64,000 nt of DNA from the NCBI RefSeq assembly GCF_024170225.1, contig NZ_JALJXU010000007.1, forward strand, positions 1-64,000, given 5' to 3'. The notes under the pieces were generated by a model. It did no database searches. It had not been told where the DNA came from and saw only the letters and a program-made list of their open reading frames with translations. This DNA comes from Streptococcus gallinaceus (GTDB lineage: Bacteria; Bacillota; Bacilli; Lactobacillales; Streptococcaceae). Shown here in pieces: positions 1 through 11,724 of the stretch (positions are counted from its first letter, which is position 1; every line of letters starts with the position of its first letter). The translations under genes were made by a program, and so were the position numbers.

Positions 1-62
1 GTTTACATAAAGTATATAATACATATGGAATAACGTACATGTCATACTTGTCATCCTGCTAC

Positions 63-89
63 AAAAAAGAACAGCAATAAGCTGTTCTT
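63..89 (-). terminator. Terminator of the ami operon
   Basis: A perfect 9-bp stem (AAGAACAGC / GCTGTTCTT, loop AATAA) lies immediately after the amiF stop. On the minus strand the stem is followed by a T-run, as in an intrinsic terminator. Confidence 0.85.
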
Positions 90-90
90 C

Positions 91-1014
91 TTAATTATTC
101 TTTTTGTATTCAGCAAGTTCTGCTTTATTACACCAAACATAATGCCCTGGTTTAACTTCAACCATTTCTGGTTTATCTTCTGAATAATCATGTTGATTAA
201 CATCATACACAACCAATTCTTTTTGACGCTCTAAAATAGGATCTGGAATTGGTACCGCTGATAACAATGAACGTGTATATGGGTGAATTGGATTTTTGAA
301 CAATTCTTCTGTTTCTGCAACTTCAACAATGACCCCTTTATGAATAACTGCAATACGATCTGATATGAAACGTACAACAGACAAATCATGGGCGATGAAC
401 AAGTAGGTTAAACCAAGTTCTTTTTGGAATTTTTTCAACAAATTCAAAACTTGGGCACGAACGGATACATCCAAGGCAGAAATTGGCTCATCTGCAATGA
501 CGAACTCTGGTTGCATCACAAGAGCACGTGCGATACCGATACGTTGACGTTGTCCTCCCGAAAATTCGTGGGGGTAGCGTGTCAAATGCTCTGCTAACAA
601 ACCAACTTCATTGATAATATTACGAACTTTTTCTTGGCGATCTTCTTCATTTTCATAAAGCTTGAAATTATACAAACCTTCTGAAATGATGTAATCAACC
701 GTCGCACGCTCATTTAAGCTAGCTGCGGGATCTTGGAAAATCATTTGAATTTTACGGATAACATCTCGTTTTTGCTCACGTGATAATTTCCCGTTGATTT
801 TTTTACCATCATATAGAATGTCACCTGAACTAGTGTCGTTCAAGCCAATAATCGCGCGTCCAATTGTCGTTTTACCTGAACCAGACTCGCCTACAAGAGA
901 GAATGTTTCTCCTTTGTTAATAAAGAAATTCGCATTTTTAACGGCAACAAATTTTTTGTTTCCTTCACCGAAAGAAATTTCTAAATCTTTAACTTCAACT
1001 AATTTTTCAGCCAT
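91..1014 (-). CDS. amiF: Oligopeptide ABC transporter ATP-binding protein AmiF (OppF type)
   Basis: One of the two cytoplasmic ATPases that power oligopeptide import through AmiC/AmiD. The 307 residues show a Walker A motif (GESGSGKTT, about residue 41), a signature LSGGQ-type motif (FSGGQRQR), Walker B (FVIADEP) and the C-terminal oligopeptide/dipeptide extension ([12 protein letters not shown]) typical of OppF. The start has a strong AGGAGG-type site directly upstream. It is the last gene of amiACDEF, 9 bp after amiE, and a hairpin terminator follows. Confidence 0.95.
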   Translation of the reverse strand: MAEKLVEVKDLEISFGEGNKKFVAVKNANFFINKGETFSLVGESGSGKTTIGRAIIGLNDTSSGDILYDGKKINGKLSREQKRDVIRKIQMIFQDPAASLNERATVDYIISEGLYNFKLYENEEDRQEKVRNIINEVGLLAEHLTRYPHEFSGGQRQRIGIARALVMQPEFVIADEPISALDVSVRAQVLNLLKKFQKELGLTYLFIAHDLSVVRFISDRIAVIHKGVIVEVAETEELFKNPIHPYTRSLLSAVPIPDPILERQKELVVYDVNQHDYSEDKPEMVEVKPGHYVWCNKAELAEYKKNN

Positions 1015-1023
1015 TTCTTCCTC

Positions 1024-2088
1024 CTAATCAATTTCTTCTACTAACATTTTTGCTTTGATTTTCTCATGCAAGTTTTGGATTACAGCTGGTTTTTCTGCCT
1101 TCGGAGCTTCTGGGTGAAGCAACCATGTTTTAGCCCAATGAGTATCGTTCACATGAATAACTGGTGGCTCTTCTTCAAAATCGATTTGCATAGCAAATTC
1201 TGAACGGGGAGCAAAGGCATCACCAACAACTGGGGTGTAAAGAGACGGTGGTGTCCCTGGAATAGAGAACAATTCCCCATCGGCTGTCGCTAACTGCGGC
1301 AAGCTTGACAACAAGCTCCATGTGTATGGGTGACGTGGGTCGTAGAAAATATCTTCTACTGTTCCATATTCAATGACTTCTCCAGCATACATTACGGCAA
1401 CTTTATCCGCAATACTTGCGACAACTCCCAAATCGTGAGTGATAAAGATTGTCGTGAAATTGTACTCTTTTTGAAGTGATTTTAGCAAATCCAAAATCTG
1501 AGCCTGAATTGTTACGTCCAAAGCAGTTGTCGGCTCATCACAAATCAGTACATCTGGACGACAAGCAAGGGCAATCGCGATAACAATCCGCTGACGCATC
1601 CCACCTGAATATTGGAATGGGTATTCATTGAAACGTTTTTCAGCTTCTGGAATCCCCACTTTTTTCATGTAGTCAATTGCCATTTCCTTGGCTTCTGCTA
1701 CTGTTTTACCTTGATGTTTAACAATGACTTCTGTAATCTGTCTCCCAATCGTCACAAGTGGGTTCAAACTCGTCATCGGATCTTGGAAAATAGTTGCAAT
1801 TTTCGCACCACGAATTTTTTGCCATTCTTTATTGTTAACGACTTCTGTCAGCTCTTGACCACGGTAGTTAATAGTACCTGATGCGATACGACCGTTTTCT
1901 TCAAGCATTCCAGTGAAGGTTTTAGTCAAAACAGATTTCCCAGAACCTGACTCACCTACGAGGGTGAGAATCTCTCCTTCAAACAAATCAAGTGATACTT
2001 TACGAATGGCTGTCAAGACGCGATCACGAACATCAAATTCCACGACCACATCTTTAGCTGATAAAATGATATTTTTATTCTCTGTCAT
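1024..2088 (-). CDS. amiE: Oligopeptide ABC transporter ATP-binding protein AmiE (OppD type)
   Basis: Partner ATPase of AmiF. The 354 residues carry Walker A (GESGSGKSV), signature (YSGGMRQR), Walker B (VLICDEPT), the switch histidine region (FITHDLGVV) and the OppD/DppD C-terminal domain (HPYTWSLLSSLPQL). It is longer than AmiF, as usual for the OppD branch. It sits between amiD and amiF in a tight co-directional operon with gaps of about 10 bp. Confidence 0.95.
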   Translation of the reverse strand: MTENKNIILSAKDVVVEFDVRDRVLTAIRKVSLDLFEGEILTLVGESGSGKSVLTKTFTGMLEENGRIASGTINYRGQELTEVVNNKEWQKIRGAKIATIFQDPMTSLNPLVTIGRQITEVIVKHQGKTVAEAKEMAIDYMKKVGIPEAEKRFNEYPFQYSGGMRQRIVIAIALACRPDVLICDEPTTALDVTIQAQILDLLKSLQKEYNFTTIFITHDLGVVASIADKVAVMYAGEVIEYGTVEDIFYDPRHPYTWSLLSSLPQLATADGELFSIPGTPPSLYTPVVGDAFAPRSEFAMQIDFEEEPPVIHVNDTHWAKTWLLHPEAPKAEKPAVIQNLHEKIKAKMLVEEID

Positions 2089-2097
2089 ATCGGCTCC

Positions 2098-3024
2098 TTA
2101 TCTATGTGTACGTGGGTCACTGGCATCAGAAAGGTTTTGTCCAACGATGAACAGTGAAAGTGAAACGAGAACGAGTGCTGTCAATGGAATCCAGAACAAG
2201 TAAGCATTGGTTGTCACGTTTTGCGCATATTTTGAAATGAGACGACCGAGACTTGGTACAGTTACTGGCAAACCAATACCAAAATATGACAAGAACGCTT
2301 CAGAAGAAATGTAACCTGGCAAACTTTGTGATGCTTGTGTCACAATGACCGACACCAACTGCGGAAGCAAGTTTCTTACCACAAGTTTGAAGGTTGGTGT
2401 TCCAAGCGTACGGCTGGCAAGATTGTATTCCAAATCACGGTAACGCATAATTTGAACACGGATAGAGAAGGCAACACCAATCCAACCCGTGATACAGAAA
2501 GCAAGAATCAAGTTCCAGAATCCTGCTCCCAATGCATAGGTCATGACAATGATAACTAGCAAATACGGGATGTTTGAAATAACATTGTAGACTTCCATCA
2601 TGATTTTATCGAACGTTTTCGACACTCCCCAGATTCCGCCGACAATGACACCAATCACCAAGTTAATCACTGTAGCAATAAGTGAGATGAGAATTGAATT
2701 TCTCGCACCATACCACACACCATCAAAAAGAGATTGTCCATTGGCATCTGTACCAAACCAATATTTTGCATTTGGCCAGTTATAACGTGCTGAGAAATCG
2801 TTAATTTTACTTACATCGTTAAAATCATAGTTTGCAAATAGAGGATAGATAAAGCTCATTAAGATAATGGCAATCAACAAACCTAGCATGGCAATAGTTG
2901 ATTTCTTTTTGAAAAATTGACGCATTACTGATTTCCAGTAAGAGTATGATGGAGAATCAATAGCTTCAGCGGCAAAATCGTCACGTTTGACAAATGTAAA
3001 TTTAGACTTATCAATTGTAGACAT
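2098..3024 (-). CDS. amiD: Oligopeptide ABC transporter permease AmiD (OppC type)
   Basis: Membrane permease subunit of the Ami importer. The 308-residue protein has an N-terminal OppC-type cytoplasmic segment, a first membrane helix near residues 40-65 and a BPD_transp_1 domain. The EAA loop ([11 protein letters not shown]) that docks the ATPases is visible. Its start overlaps the amiC stop by one base, consistent with translational coupling. Confidence 0.94.
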   Translation of the reverse strand: MSTIDKSKFTFVKRDDFAAEAIDSPSYSYWKSVMRQFFKKKSTIAMLGLLIAIILMSFIYPLFANYDFNDVSKINDFSARYNWPNAKYWFGTDANGQSLFDGVWYGARNSILISLIATVINLVIGVIVGGIWGVSKTFDKIMMEVYNVISNIPYLLVIIVMTYALGAGFWNLILAFCITGWIGVAFSIRVQIMRYRDLEYNLASRTLGTPTFKLVVRNLLPQLVSVIVTQASQSLPGYISSEAFLSYFGIGLPVTVPSLGRLISKYAQNVTTNAYLFWIPLTALVLVSLSLFIVGQNLSDASDPRTHR

Positions 3025-4526
3025 TATTTACCTCCTTTTGCGTCTAATTTAATACGTGGATCGACTACAGTCATCAGTAAGTCTCCCAACAAGAGCGAGA
3101 AAATGGAAAGTGCTGCAAAGATAAATGTCAATGCCACTACCATTGTATTATTTGCATTGTTGATTGAGTCAATCAACATTTTACCCATACCTGGGAAGGC
3201 GAATACAGATTCTGTAAAGGTAGCACCGACAATAACACCCAAAATAGAACCTGGAATACTGATGACAACAGGTACCATCGCATTTCTAAAAATGTGGCCT
3301 TTCGAAATTTCAGACTCTGACAATCCTTTTGCGCGCGCAAAACGAACATAGTCGCTGGTTTGCAAGTCGATAAAGTAACGACGAATCCAAACAGCCATTC
3401 CCGGAATACCTAATAGTCCTAACAATAGAGCAGGCAAGAGGTAAGAACGGAAATCCTGTGCCCCTAAAATAGGGAAGGTATCAGGCAAGCCAAATAATTT
3501 TCCGAAAGCAAAACGGAAAATATAGATGAAGGCAACACTTGGCAAGGCCATCAAGAAGCTAAGTGCCGCTGTCATGATGGTATCAAAGCCTTTATTCTTG
3601 TAACGAGACATTAAAATTCCAAGCGGAATACCCAATGCATAGGTAATAATCACACTGATGATCCCAATGATAGATGAATTCACAAGCATTGATGGATCTT
3701 GGTAGCGTGTTTTAGTAGCTGTGTAGGCATCTCCCTCTCCGAAGTTCGCAATTGTTTGCTTATCTGCACTTCCTGGAGATTTGTAAGTACGAGTATAGAT
3801 ATTAACAGAAGATTTCTTGGTAACTCCGGTCGGGAAAGTCACATCCGTCAACAAAGCTTTACCTTGTCCCTGCGTCAATACTTCCAAAACATCAACATTG
3901 GCATAAGTAGGGTAGGATACACCTAAATCAAAGGTAATGAAGTTTTGGTGGATAAATGGAAATTGTCCATTTGCATACAACAAGTACTTGTGCTCGGTAC
4001 CAGAACCAACCAAAGCCCAACCAACAGACGGATCTTTTTCAAATCGAATATAGCGTTTCAGGTTTGGATTGGCTTTGTCCTGAATTTTATTGGTGTGGTC
4101 TACCTGTACTAAATTACCATAAAACTTGGTAATCCGTTGGTAAATTGGAATTTCACGTGTTGCGTAAAATTCGTTGTTTGTTTCAAATTGATGCAACTCC
4201 CAACCTTTGCCTAACTGAGTAAGATATTTTTTATAAATCTTCTTATTGGCTTCCGTTGGTTCGCTCGTTACATTTTCATATTTTTTTTCAGCCGCAGTTT
4301 GTAACTCGTTACTGTTCATATAGTCAATATAGCCCATTTTTTCATAGACCGTATTGACGTAGTCAACTTTCTTGTAAGGATCTGATGCCATTTTCGTGTA
4401 CGTTTGATCCTTTTCGAAAATCTTTTTCCGTGGAACCATTGTATAGACGATTGTATATATCAATGTAGTCACAAGAAAAAGAGAGACTAAAGAACGCAAA
4501 ATACGATTGAAAATATATTTCTTCAT
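3024..4526 (-). CDS. amiC: Oligopeptide ABC transporter permease AmiC (OppB type)
   Basis: Second membrane permease of the Ami importer, about 500 residues. As in other streptococcal AmiC proteins, a long extracytoplasmic insertion (about residues 40-290) separates the first membrane helix from the BPD_transp_1 core with its EAA loop ([16 protein letters not shown]). I place the start at the ATG at 4526 ([10 protein letters not shown]). The longer reading frame begins with a TTG at 4550 and would run through the GAGAGG ribosome-binding site. Confidence 0.92.
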   Translation of the reverse strand: MKKYIFNRILRSLVSLFLVTTLIYTIVYTMVPRKKIFEKDQTYTKMASDPYKKVDYVNTVYEKMGYIDYMNSNELQTAAEKKYENVTSEPTEANKKIYKKYLTQLGKGWELHQFETNNEFYATREIPIYQRITKFYGNLVQVDHTNKIQDKANPNLKRYIRFEKDPSVGWALVGSGTEHKYLLYANGQFPFIHQNFITFDLGVSYPTYANVDVLEVLTQGQGKALLTDVTFPTGVTKKSSVNIYTRTYKSPGSADKQTIANFGEGDAYTATKTRYQDPSMLVNSSIIGIISVIITYALGIPLGILMSRYKNKGFDTIMTAALSFLMALPSVAFIYIFRFAFGKLFGLPDTFPILGAQDFRSYLLPALLLGLLGIPGMAVWIRRYFIDLQTSDYVRFARAKGLSESEISKGHIFRNAMVPVVISIPGSILGVIVGATFTESVFAFPGMGKMLIDSINNANNTMVVALTFIFAALSIFSLLLGDLLMTVVDPRIKLDAKGGK

Positions 4527-4547
4527 TCTATGTTTTCCTCTCAATCT

Positions 4548-4586
4548 CAAAAGAACTTTCTCTATAAATAGTAGAGAAAGTTCTCT
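4548..4586 (-). terminator. Intercistronic hairpin between amiA and amiC
   Basis: A perfect 13-bp stem (AGAACTTTCTCTA / TAGAGAAAGTTCT, 7-nt loop) lies between the amiA stop and the amiC ribosome-binding site. On the minus strand it is followed only by TTTTG, so it may act as a leaky terminator or mRNA stabiliser that keeps the binding protein more abundant than the permeases. That role is inferred. Confidence 0.6.
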
Positions 4587-4599
4587 TAAAAATGTTTAA

Positions 4600-6570
4600 T
4601 TATTTTTCAACGTGATCAGCAAGCTCTTCTTGTGCTTTCGCATTAGATTTTGCTTTTTCTTTCAACCATTTCTCACGTTTTTTGTAAACATCTTTAGCGT
4701 TGTTTACTTTAGTACCAACTTCCATGTATTTGAAGAAGCTACCGCCACCTTTGATACCGATATCAGCTGTTGAAGCTGTGTAAGGAACAACTTTAGATAC
4801 TCCTGGTGTACCACCAAGTGACATGTAAGGGATAACCAAAGCGCTATCTGTCAACCAAGCTTGTGCTTTCGCATATTTTTCATAACGAGCTGCTACATCT
4901 TGAGTTTCTGCAGACGCTTCTTTCAAGAGTGCATCGTATTTATCCAAACCGATTTCTTGAATCAATGCTGTGTCTTTTTCACCGTTCAAACCAAGTCTTT
5001 CAAGACTTGCACCATTCTTAGTGTTAAAGACATCTAAGTATGTAGATGGGTCTTGATAGTCTGGTCCCCAACCTGCGTATGAGATATCGTAGTCCATTTG
5101 AGCTGCACCTTCAGCATAGAAGGCTGCATTTTGGAATGTGTCTGTATCCATCATTTGAAGGTCGATCACTACGTTATCAGTACCAAGTGATTTTTCGATT
5201 GATTGTTTCAATGATGATGCTTGTTGAACACTGATTTCGCTTGATTGGTTGACAGCCATATCCAAGTGGATTGGGAATTCAACACCTTGTGCTGTAAGTG
5301 CTTCTTTTGCTTTAGCAATTTCAGCTTTAGCTTTTTCTGGTTTGTAAAGACCGTTTTGAGCATCTGAAAGATCGATATCTTTCCATTGATCACCGTATGA
5401 TACCAAGTCTTTTGTTACCAAGTCACCGAATGAAGTTGAACCTGCGCTAACAAATGTTGGTGGTACGAATGTATTACGGAGCGCTTTATCAGATGCATCT
5501 TCACCTACAGATTGTGCAAGGTATGTTTGGCGGTCAAAACCAAATGCAATCGCTTGACGGAAATCTTTGTTTTGAAGCGCTTTTTGTGAAGCCGTTTTTT
5601 GTGCATCTGTTGTTTTTGAAGTGTGTGCATAGTTGCCACGGTTTACGTTCAATACTGTATAGTATGTTGTAGCATCTTGCAATCCGTAAGTAATGTTATC
5701 TTTGTATTTTTCTTTTACAGATTTGTAACTTGATGAGTTAGGGAATACACGGGCATTTGAGTAGTTGCCGTCTGTAAATCCTTTAATCAATGATTCTGGA
5801 TCATCGCCACCGTAGTATGTCAACTTAACGTTGTCGATTTTAACGTTGTCAGCATCCCAGTAGTTTTCGTTTTTTGTGTATTCAAGAGATGACTTAGAAG
5901 TCATAGCACTGATTCTGTAAGCACCATTATAAAGGATACCATCTGGTGAAACTTTACCAAAATCTTTACCTTTTGATGCCAAGAAGTCAGCGTTAAGAGG
6001 CAACATGATTGACATTGTCAATTTTGAATTCCAGAAGCTTTCTGGTTGGTTCAAGGTATATTGAACTGTATGATCGTCAACCGCTTTTACACCTACAGTA
6101 GAAAAGTCTTTTGTTTTACCAGTTACATAGTCGTCCAAGCCTTTGATAGAGTTTTGGATAATGTAAAGACCTTCTGACTTAGTTTCAACCGCATGTTTAA
6201 GTGAAGTAACGAAGTCGTTTGCAGTTACGTCTGCATACTCTTCACCTTCAGCTGTATACCATTTCACACCTTTACGCAATGTGTATGTATATGTCAAGCC
6301 GTCTTTTGAAACTTTCCAATCTTCAGCAAGTGAAGGAACAAGGTTCCCGTACTTGTCATTTTCAAGAAGTCCGTCCACCATGTTTGTTACGATGTCAGAA
6401 ACTTGTTGACGGTTATAAGCAATATAGTCCAATGAAGTTGGATCTTCTGTATAAACGTATGAATATGTAGAAGAAGTTTCAGATTTGCTTGATGAGTTAC
6501 CGCAAGCTGACAAGAAGGCTGCTGACAATAAGGTTACACCAGCAATTGCCACAATTTTTCTTTTTTGCAT
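4600..6570 (-). CDS. amiA: Oligopeptide-binding lipoprotein AmiA (OppA family)
   Basis: Extracellular lipoprotein that captures peptides for AmiCDEF; in streptococci this route also imports signalling peptides. The 656 residues start with a lipoprotein signal peptide and lipobox (LSAC, Cys about 23) followed by an SBP_bac_5 domain. Length fits the streptococcal AmiA group. It is the first gene of the operon, preceded by a near-consensus promoter. Confidence 0.95.
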   Translation of the reverse strand: MQKRKIVAIAGVTLLSAAFLSACGNSSSKSETSSTYSYVYTEDPTSLDYIAYNRQQVSDIVTNMVDGLLENDKYGNLVPSLAEDWKVSKDGLTYTYTLRKGVKWYTAEGEEYADVTANDFVTSLKHAVETKSEGLYIIQNSIKGLDDYVTGKTKDFSTVGVKAVDDHTVQYTLNQPESFWNSKLTMSIMLPLNADFLASKGKDFGKVSPDGILYNGAYRISAMTSKSSLEYTKNENYWDADNVKIDNVKLTYYGGDDPESLIKGFTDGNYSNARVFPNSSSYKSVKEKYKDNITYGLQDATTYYTVLNVNRGNYAHTSKTTDAQKTASQKALQNKDFRQAIAFGFDRQTYLAQSVGEDASDKALRNTFVPPTFVSAGSTSFGDLVTKDLVSYGDQWKDIDLSDAQNGLYKPEKAKAEIAKAKEALTAQGVEFPIHLDMAVNQSSEISVQQASSLKQSIEKSLGTDNVVIDLQMMDTDTFQNAAFYAEGAAQMDYDISYAGWGPDYQDPSTYLDVFNTKNGASLERLGLNGEKDTALIQEIGLDKYDALLKEASAETQDVAARYEKYAKAQAWLTDSALVIPYMSLGGTPGVSKVVPYTASTADIGIKGGGSFFKYMEVGTKVNNAKDVYKKREKWLKEKAKSNAKAQEELADHVEK

Positions 6571-6631
6571 AAAAGGGTCTCCTATTTAAGATAATGGAAT
6601 TGCTTAAACAATTCTTAAATATATGTGTCTA

Positions 6632-6660
6632 ATTATATCACGACGTTTCTAGCTTGTAAA
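6632..6660 (-). promoter_or_regulatory. Promoter of amiA
   Basis: On the minus strand TTTACA and TATAAT are separated by 17 bp, and a TG one base before the -10 makes it an extended -10. It lies about 60 bp upstream of the amiA start. Confidence 0.8.
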
Positions 6661-6730
6661 GAAATTTTTACCTGTATTTGAAATTTTCTGACTTTTCAAC
6701 AAATTTACATATTTTTTCATTTTCTAACTT

Positions 6731-6759
6731 TTTCGTATTCTTTTTACTTGTGATATAAT
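6731..6759 (+). promoter_or_regulatory. Promoter of the D,D-carboxypeptidase gene
   Basis: Extended -10 (TGA-TATAAT, -10 at 6754-6759) about 25 bp upstream of the gene start; the -35 region is weak (TTTCGT). It is divergent from the amiA promoter. Confidence 0.6.
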
Positions 6760-6783
6760 AGTAAGGTTCTTAGAAAGGTTCTT

Positions 6784-8028
6784 ATGAAAAAATATCTTTT
6801 ACTATGGAGCGCACTGCTCTCTCTCATCTTTGCTTCTGCAAGTCTAGTCTCAGCAGACGACTTCTCTGCACCTGCAAAACACGCTATTGCTGTAGATGTC
6901 GAGTCCGGTAAAGTCCTTTACGAAAAGGATGCAACCACACCAGCTAGTATTGCTTCGATTACAAAATTACTGACCGTTTATCTGGTCTATGAAGCTATGG
7001 ATCAGGGAAAATTTGGGATGAATAGCGAAGTAGCTATTTCTGATTATCCCTATCTACTGACCGTTGAATCTACTGCCAGCAATATCAACTTGGACACTCG
7101 GAAATATACTGTCCAAGAACTACTACAAGCTTCTTTGATTTCATCGGCTAACAGCGCAGCCATTGCTTTAGCTGAAAAAGTCGCAGGCTCTGAGCCGAAA
7201 TTTGTCGATATGATGACGGCTAAACTGAAAGAATGGGGCATCTCCGACGCCAAACTCGTAAACGCCACAGGGTTAAACAACGAATTTTTAGGAAACAATA
7301 TCTACCCCGGATCGTCTTCAACAGCTGAAAATACCATGTCTGCTCGCGATATCGCTATCATCGCTCGTCATTTATTGCAAGACTATCCTCAAGTAACAGA
7401 TATCACTTCGCGCTATTCTTATACTATGGAAGGAAACACCTACTATTCCACCAACCAAATGATTGAGGGGGGGACCTATCAACGTGCAGGTGTTGTCGGA
7501 CTCAAGACTGGAACAACTGATTTATCAGGGGCTTCCTTTGTAGCCACTACAACTGAGCACCACTTCCAAATTATTACCGTCATCCTTAATGCGGACAACG
7601 GAAATGAATTCCCTGATAATCGTTTTGTTGCTACCAACGCCTTGATAGACTATGTCTACAATAATTTCTCAGCGACAACCTTAGTTGAAAAAGGGCAAGC
7701 CTACACTAATTCTACCGTTGAAGTATTTAATGGAACAGACTCAATCAGTCGCGCAGTAGCAACTGAAAATCTGACACTCATTACTCGTAAAGATAAAAAA
7801 AATGCTGCTTCTGCTAATTTCAAGGCTACAAAAGCTATTGTCGATGCACCGATTGCAAAAGGACAGGAATTGGGAACCTTGGTCAGCCGTGATAGCAACC
7901 TGATCGGTAGCGGCTATCTGGGGAAACTTCCATCTGTTAAGATGATTGCTAAAAACGAAACAAGTACTCCTTTTGCACCTATTTCTTGGTGGAATCATTT
8001 CGTTCGGTATGTCAATGAAAAATTATAA
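6784..8028 (+). CDS. dacA: D-alanyl-D-alanine carboxypeptidase (penicillin-binding protein, DacA/PBP3 family)
   Basis: Serine-type carboxypeptidase that trims the terminal D-Ala from peptidoglycan pentapeptides outside the membrane. The 414 residues begin with a signal peptide ending near VSA (about 24). The family motifs are present in order: SxxK (SITK, about 58-61), SxN (SAN, about 121) and KTG (LKTGTTD, about 240). A PBP5-type C-terminal beta domain follows, then an aromatic/basic amphipathic end suited to membrane association. Single gene, divergent from ami, followed by its own terminator. Confidence 0.93.
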   Translation: MKKYLLLWSALLSLIFASASLVSADDFSAPAKHAIAVDVESGKVLYEKDATTPASIASITKLLTVYLVYEAMDQGKFGMNSEVAISDYPYLLTVESTASNINLDTRKYTVQELLQASLISSANSAAIALAEKVAGSEPKFVDMMTAKLKEWGISDAKLVNATGLNNEFLGNNIYPGSSSTAENTMSARDIAIIARHLLQDYPQVTDITSRYSYTMEGNTYYSTNQMIEGGTYQRAGVVGLKTGTTDLSGASFVATTTEHHFQIITVILNADNGNEFPDNRFVATNALIDYVYNNFSATTLVEKGQAYTNSTVEVFNGTDSISRAVATENLTLITRKDKKNAASANFKATKAIVDAPIAKGQELGTLVSRDSNLIGSGYLGKLPSVKMIAKNETSTPFAPISWWNHFVRYVNEKL

Positions 8029-8056
8029 AAAGGAAAATCAAATTGATTTTCCTTTT
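8028..8056 (+). terminator. Terminator after dacA
   Basis: Inverted repeat AAAAGGAAAATCA / TGATTTTCCTTTT immediately after the stop codon, ending in T-rich sequence. Confidence 0.85.
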
Positions 8057-8128
8057 CTGTTATTTATAAAACGATCGAAGCTCACTATTTGCCAACTGAC
8101 GTTTCCTTTATTTCCAACCTCAGTCAGC

Positions 8129-8177
8129 GAGAAATTGCACACAATAGCCTCATAGCTATTGTGTTACTAATTTTCTC
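8129..8177. repeat. Large two-part hairpin between dacA and sufB
   Basis: ACAATAGC / GCTATTGT form an inner 8-bp stem with a CTCATA loop, and GAGAAATT / AATTTTCTC form an outer arm. It lies in the 255-bp gap between the convergent dacA and sufB genes. A second weaker inverted repeat (GTGGG... at about 8226 with ...CCCAC at about 8290) overlaps the sufB 3' end and may be the suf terminator. I see no open reading frame here. Confidence 0.5.
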
Positions 8178-8283
8178 TAACCTTATTAACGACGCAAGTT
8201 GACACTTGCTTCATCTCTAACTTCTGTGGGAAAAGTGGCGGTGGTTCAGAATAAGTTCTTTCTTACTTCTGACACTCGTCACT

Positions 8284-9702
8284 TTAGCCCACAGAACCCT
8301 CCATTTCATAGGAAATTAAGCGGTTGAGTTCAACGGCATATTCCATTGGGAGTTCTTTTGTGAAGGGTTCTACAAAGCCCATGACAATCATTTCAGTGGC
8401 TTCTGATTCTGTCAGGCCACGGCTCATGAGGTAGTAGAGTTGCTCTTCTGAGATCTTGGATACTTTTGCTTCATGTTCCAGTGCCACTTGTGAGTTATGG
8501 ATTTCATTAAACGGAATGGTATCAGATGTTGATAGGTCATCCATGATAATGGTATCACACTCGATATGGCTGACTGACTTAGCTGAATCCTTACCAAATG
8601 TAACTTGTCCACGGTAGTTTACTGCTCCACCACCTTTTGCAATGGACTTGGAAACAATTGAAGACGATGTCCGCGGTGCATTATGAATCATTTTGGCACC
8701 CGTATCTTGGTTTTGTCCTTTATTAGCAAAGGCGATGGTCAACATAGTCCCACGCGCCCCTTCGCCATCCAAGTGAACAGCTGGGTATTTCATGGTTGTC
8801 TTAGCACCGAGGTTCCCGTCAATCCACTCAACAGTCGCATTTTTTAGCGCACGAGCACGTTTGGTTACAAGGTTATAGACATTGTCAGACCAGTTTTGAA
8901 TAGTCGTATAACGAACGTAAGCTCCGTCCAAGGCAAAAATCTCTACAATCGCAGCATGAAGGCTATTAGTAGAGTAGGTCGGCGCTGTACATCCTTCCAC
9001 ATAGTGCACACTCGCCCCTTCATCAACAATAATGAGGGTCCGCTCAAATTGTCCTGTGTTCTGGTTATTAATACGGAAATAGGTTTGCAATGGAATATCT
9101 ACTTTAACACCTTTGGGTACGTAAATAAAGGTTCCACCTGACCACACAGCTGAGTTGAGGGCTGCTAATTTATTGTCCGTTGGTAGGACTAATTTTGAGA
9201 AGTATTGTTTAAAGAGTTCTGGGTATTCTTTCAGGGCTGAGTCCGTGTCAGTAAAGACGATACCCAACTTTTCAAACTCTTCCTTCATGTTGTGGTAGAC
9301 CACTTCAGACTCGTACTGGGCAGAAGCACCTGCCAGGTAGGCACGCTCCGCTTCTGGTATTCCAATCCGCTCGAAGGTTTCTTTGATTTTTTCGGGAACA
9401 TCATCCCATGAACGTGCTGGTTTATCTGACGGTTTTTGATAATAAATCAAATCATCAAAATCAATATCGGATAAATCCGGACCCCATGTTTGCATGGGCA
9501 TTTTTTGAAAAGCTGCTAAGGACTTGAGTCGGAATTCAAGCATCCACTCAGGTTCATTTTTGGCAGCCGATAATTCACGAACAACCGCTTCATTCAACCC
9601 TTTACCAGTCGAATAAATCGGCTCTACATCGTCATGAAAACCAAATTGATACTCTCCCAAGTCAATCGGTTTTGGTTCTACAATTTCATTTGTTTCAGAC
9701 AT
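8284..9702 (-). CDS. sufB: Fe-S cluster assembly scaffold protein SufB
   Basis: Core subunit of the SufBCD scaffold on which Fe-S clusters are built before transfer to apoproteins. The 472 residues match the full-length SufB family, with the beta-helical core and typical segments ([28 protein letters not shown] near the C-terminus). Last gene of sufCDSU-yjbR-sufB; its start lies inside the 3' end of the preceding gene, so translation is probably coupled. Confidence 0.96.
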   Translation of the reverse strand: MSETNEIVEPKPIDLGEYQFGFHDDVEPIYSTGKGLNEAVVRELSAAKNEPEWMLEFRLKSLAAFQKMPMQTWGPDLSDIDFDDLIYYQKPSDKPARSWDDVPEKIKETFERIGIPEAERAYLAGASAQYESEVVYHNMKEEFEKLGIVFTDTDSALKEYPELFKQYFSKLVLPTDNKLAALNSAVWSGGTFIYVPKGVKVDIPLQTYFRINNQNTGQFERTLIIVDEGASVHYVEGCTAPTYSTNSLHAAIVEIFALDGAYVRYTTIQNWSDNVYNLVTKRARALKNATVEWIDGNLGAKTTMKYPAVHLDGEGARGTMLTIAFANKGQNQDTGAKMIHNAPRTSSSIVSKSIAKGGGAVNYRGQVTFGKDSAKSVSHIECDTIIMDDLSTSDTIPFNEIHNSQVALEHEAKVSKISEEQLYYLMSRGLTESEATEMIVMGFVEPFTKELPMEYAVELNRLISYEMEGSVG

Positions 9703-10032
9703 ACTATTCCTTTCTTTGTTAAGGTTGCAAAGACCAAGTTGTAGGATTCTTTTATCAGTTGCTCGAGCATATTGGAGGTGATTTCTTCTGCGTGAAGGTC
9801 AATCGAATTCCAATGTTTTTTACTAGTATAATATCCCGGTCGAATCACGTCTGAGTAGACTTGACGCAATTCTTCGTTTTTATCAGGATTATTTTTCAAC
9901 GTAATGTAGGCGTCTTCGTCTACTCCCATCATAGCAAAATACTTGCCTTCAAGATCGAAATAAAAGCAATCCCATCCATCGCGAAAATAGACTTTCGCCC
10001 CCGGCAATGACTGTCCTACTTCTTTACAGAAC

Positions 10033-10055
<23 letters not shown>
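9678..10055 (-). CDS. YjbR/MmcQ family protein embedded in the suf operon
   Basis: Predicted 125-residue cytoplasmic protein of the YjbR/MmcQ family (CyaY-like fold); the family hallmark near the C-terminus is the [10 protein letters not shown] segment. I chose the ATG at 10055 because AGGAGG lies just upstream; a longer frame would extend into sufU. It overlaps sufU by 23 bp at its start and sufB by 25 bp at its end, so it must be co-translated with the suf genes. Its biochemical role is unknown; a part in Fe-S assembly is only suggested by position. Confidence 0.8.
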
Positions 10056-11716
<1,661 letters not shown>

Positions 11717-11724
11717 CTATCATC

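Noticed and set aside
6685..6699. CodY-like sequence upstream of amiA
   Set aside because: AATTTTCTGACTTTT differs from the consensus at three positions, all in one half; too weak to claim.
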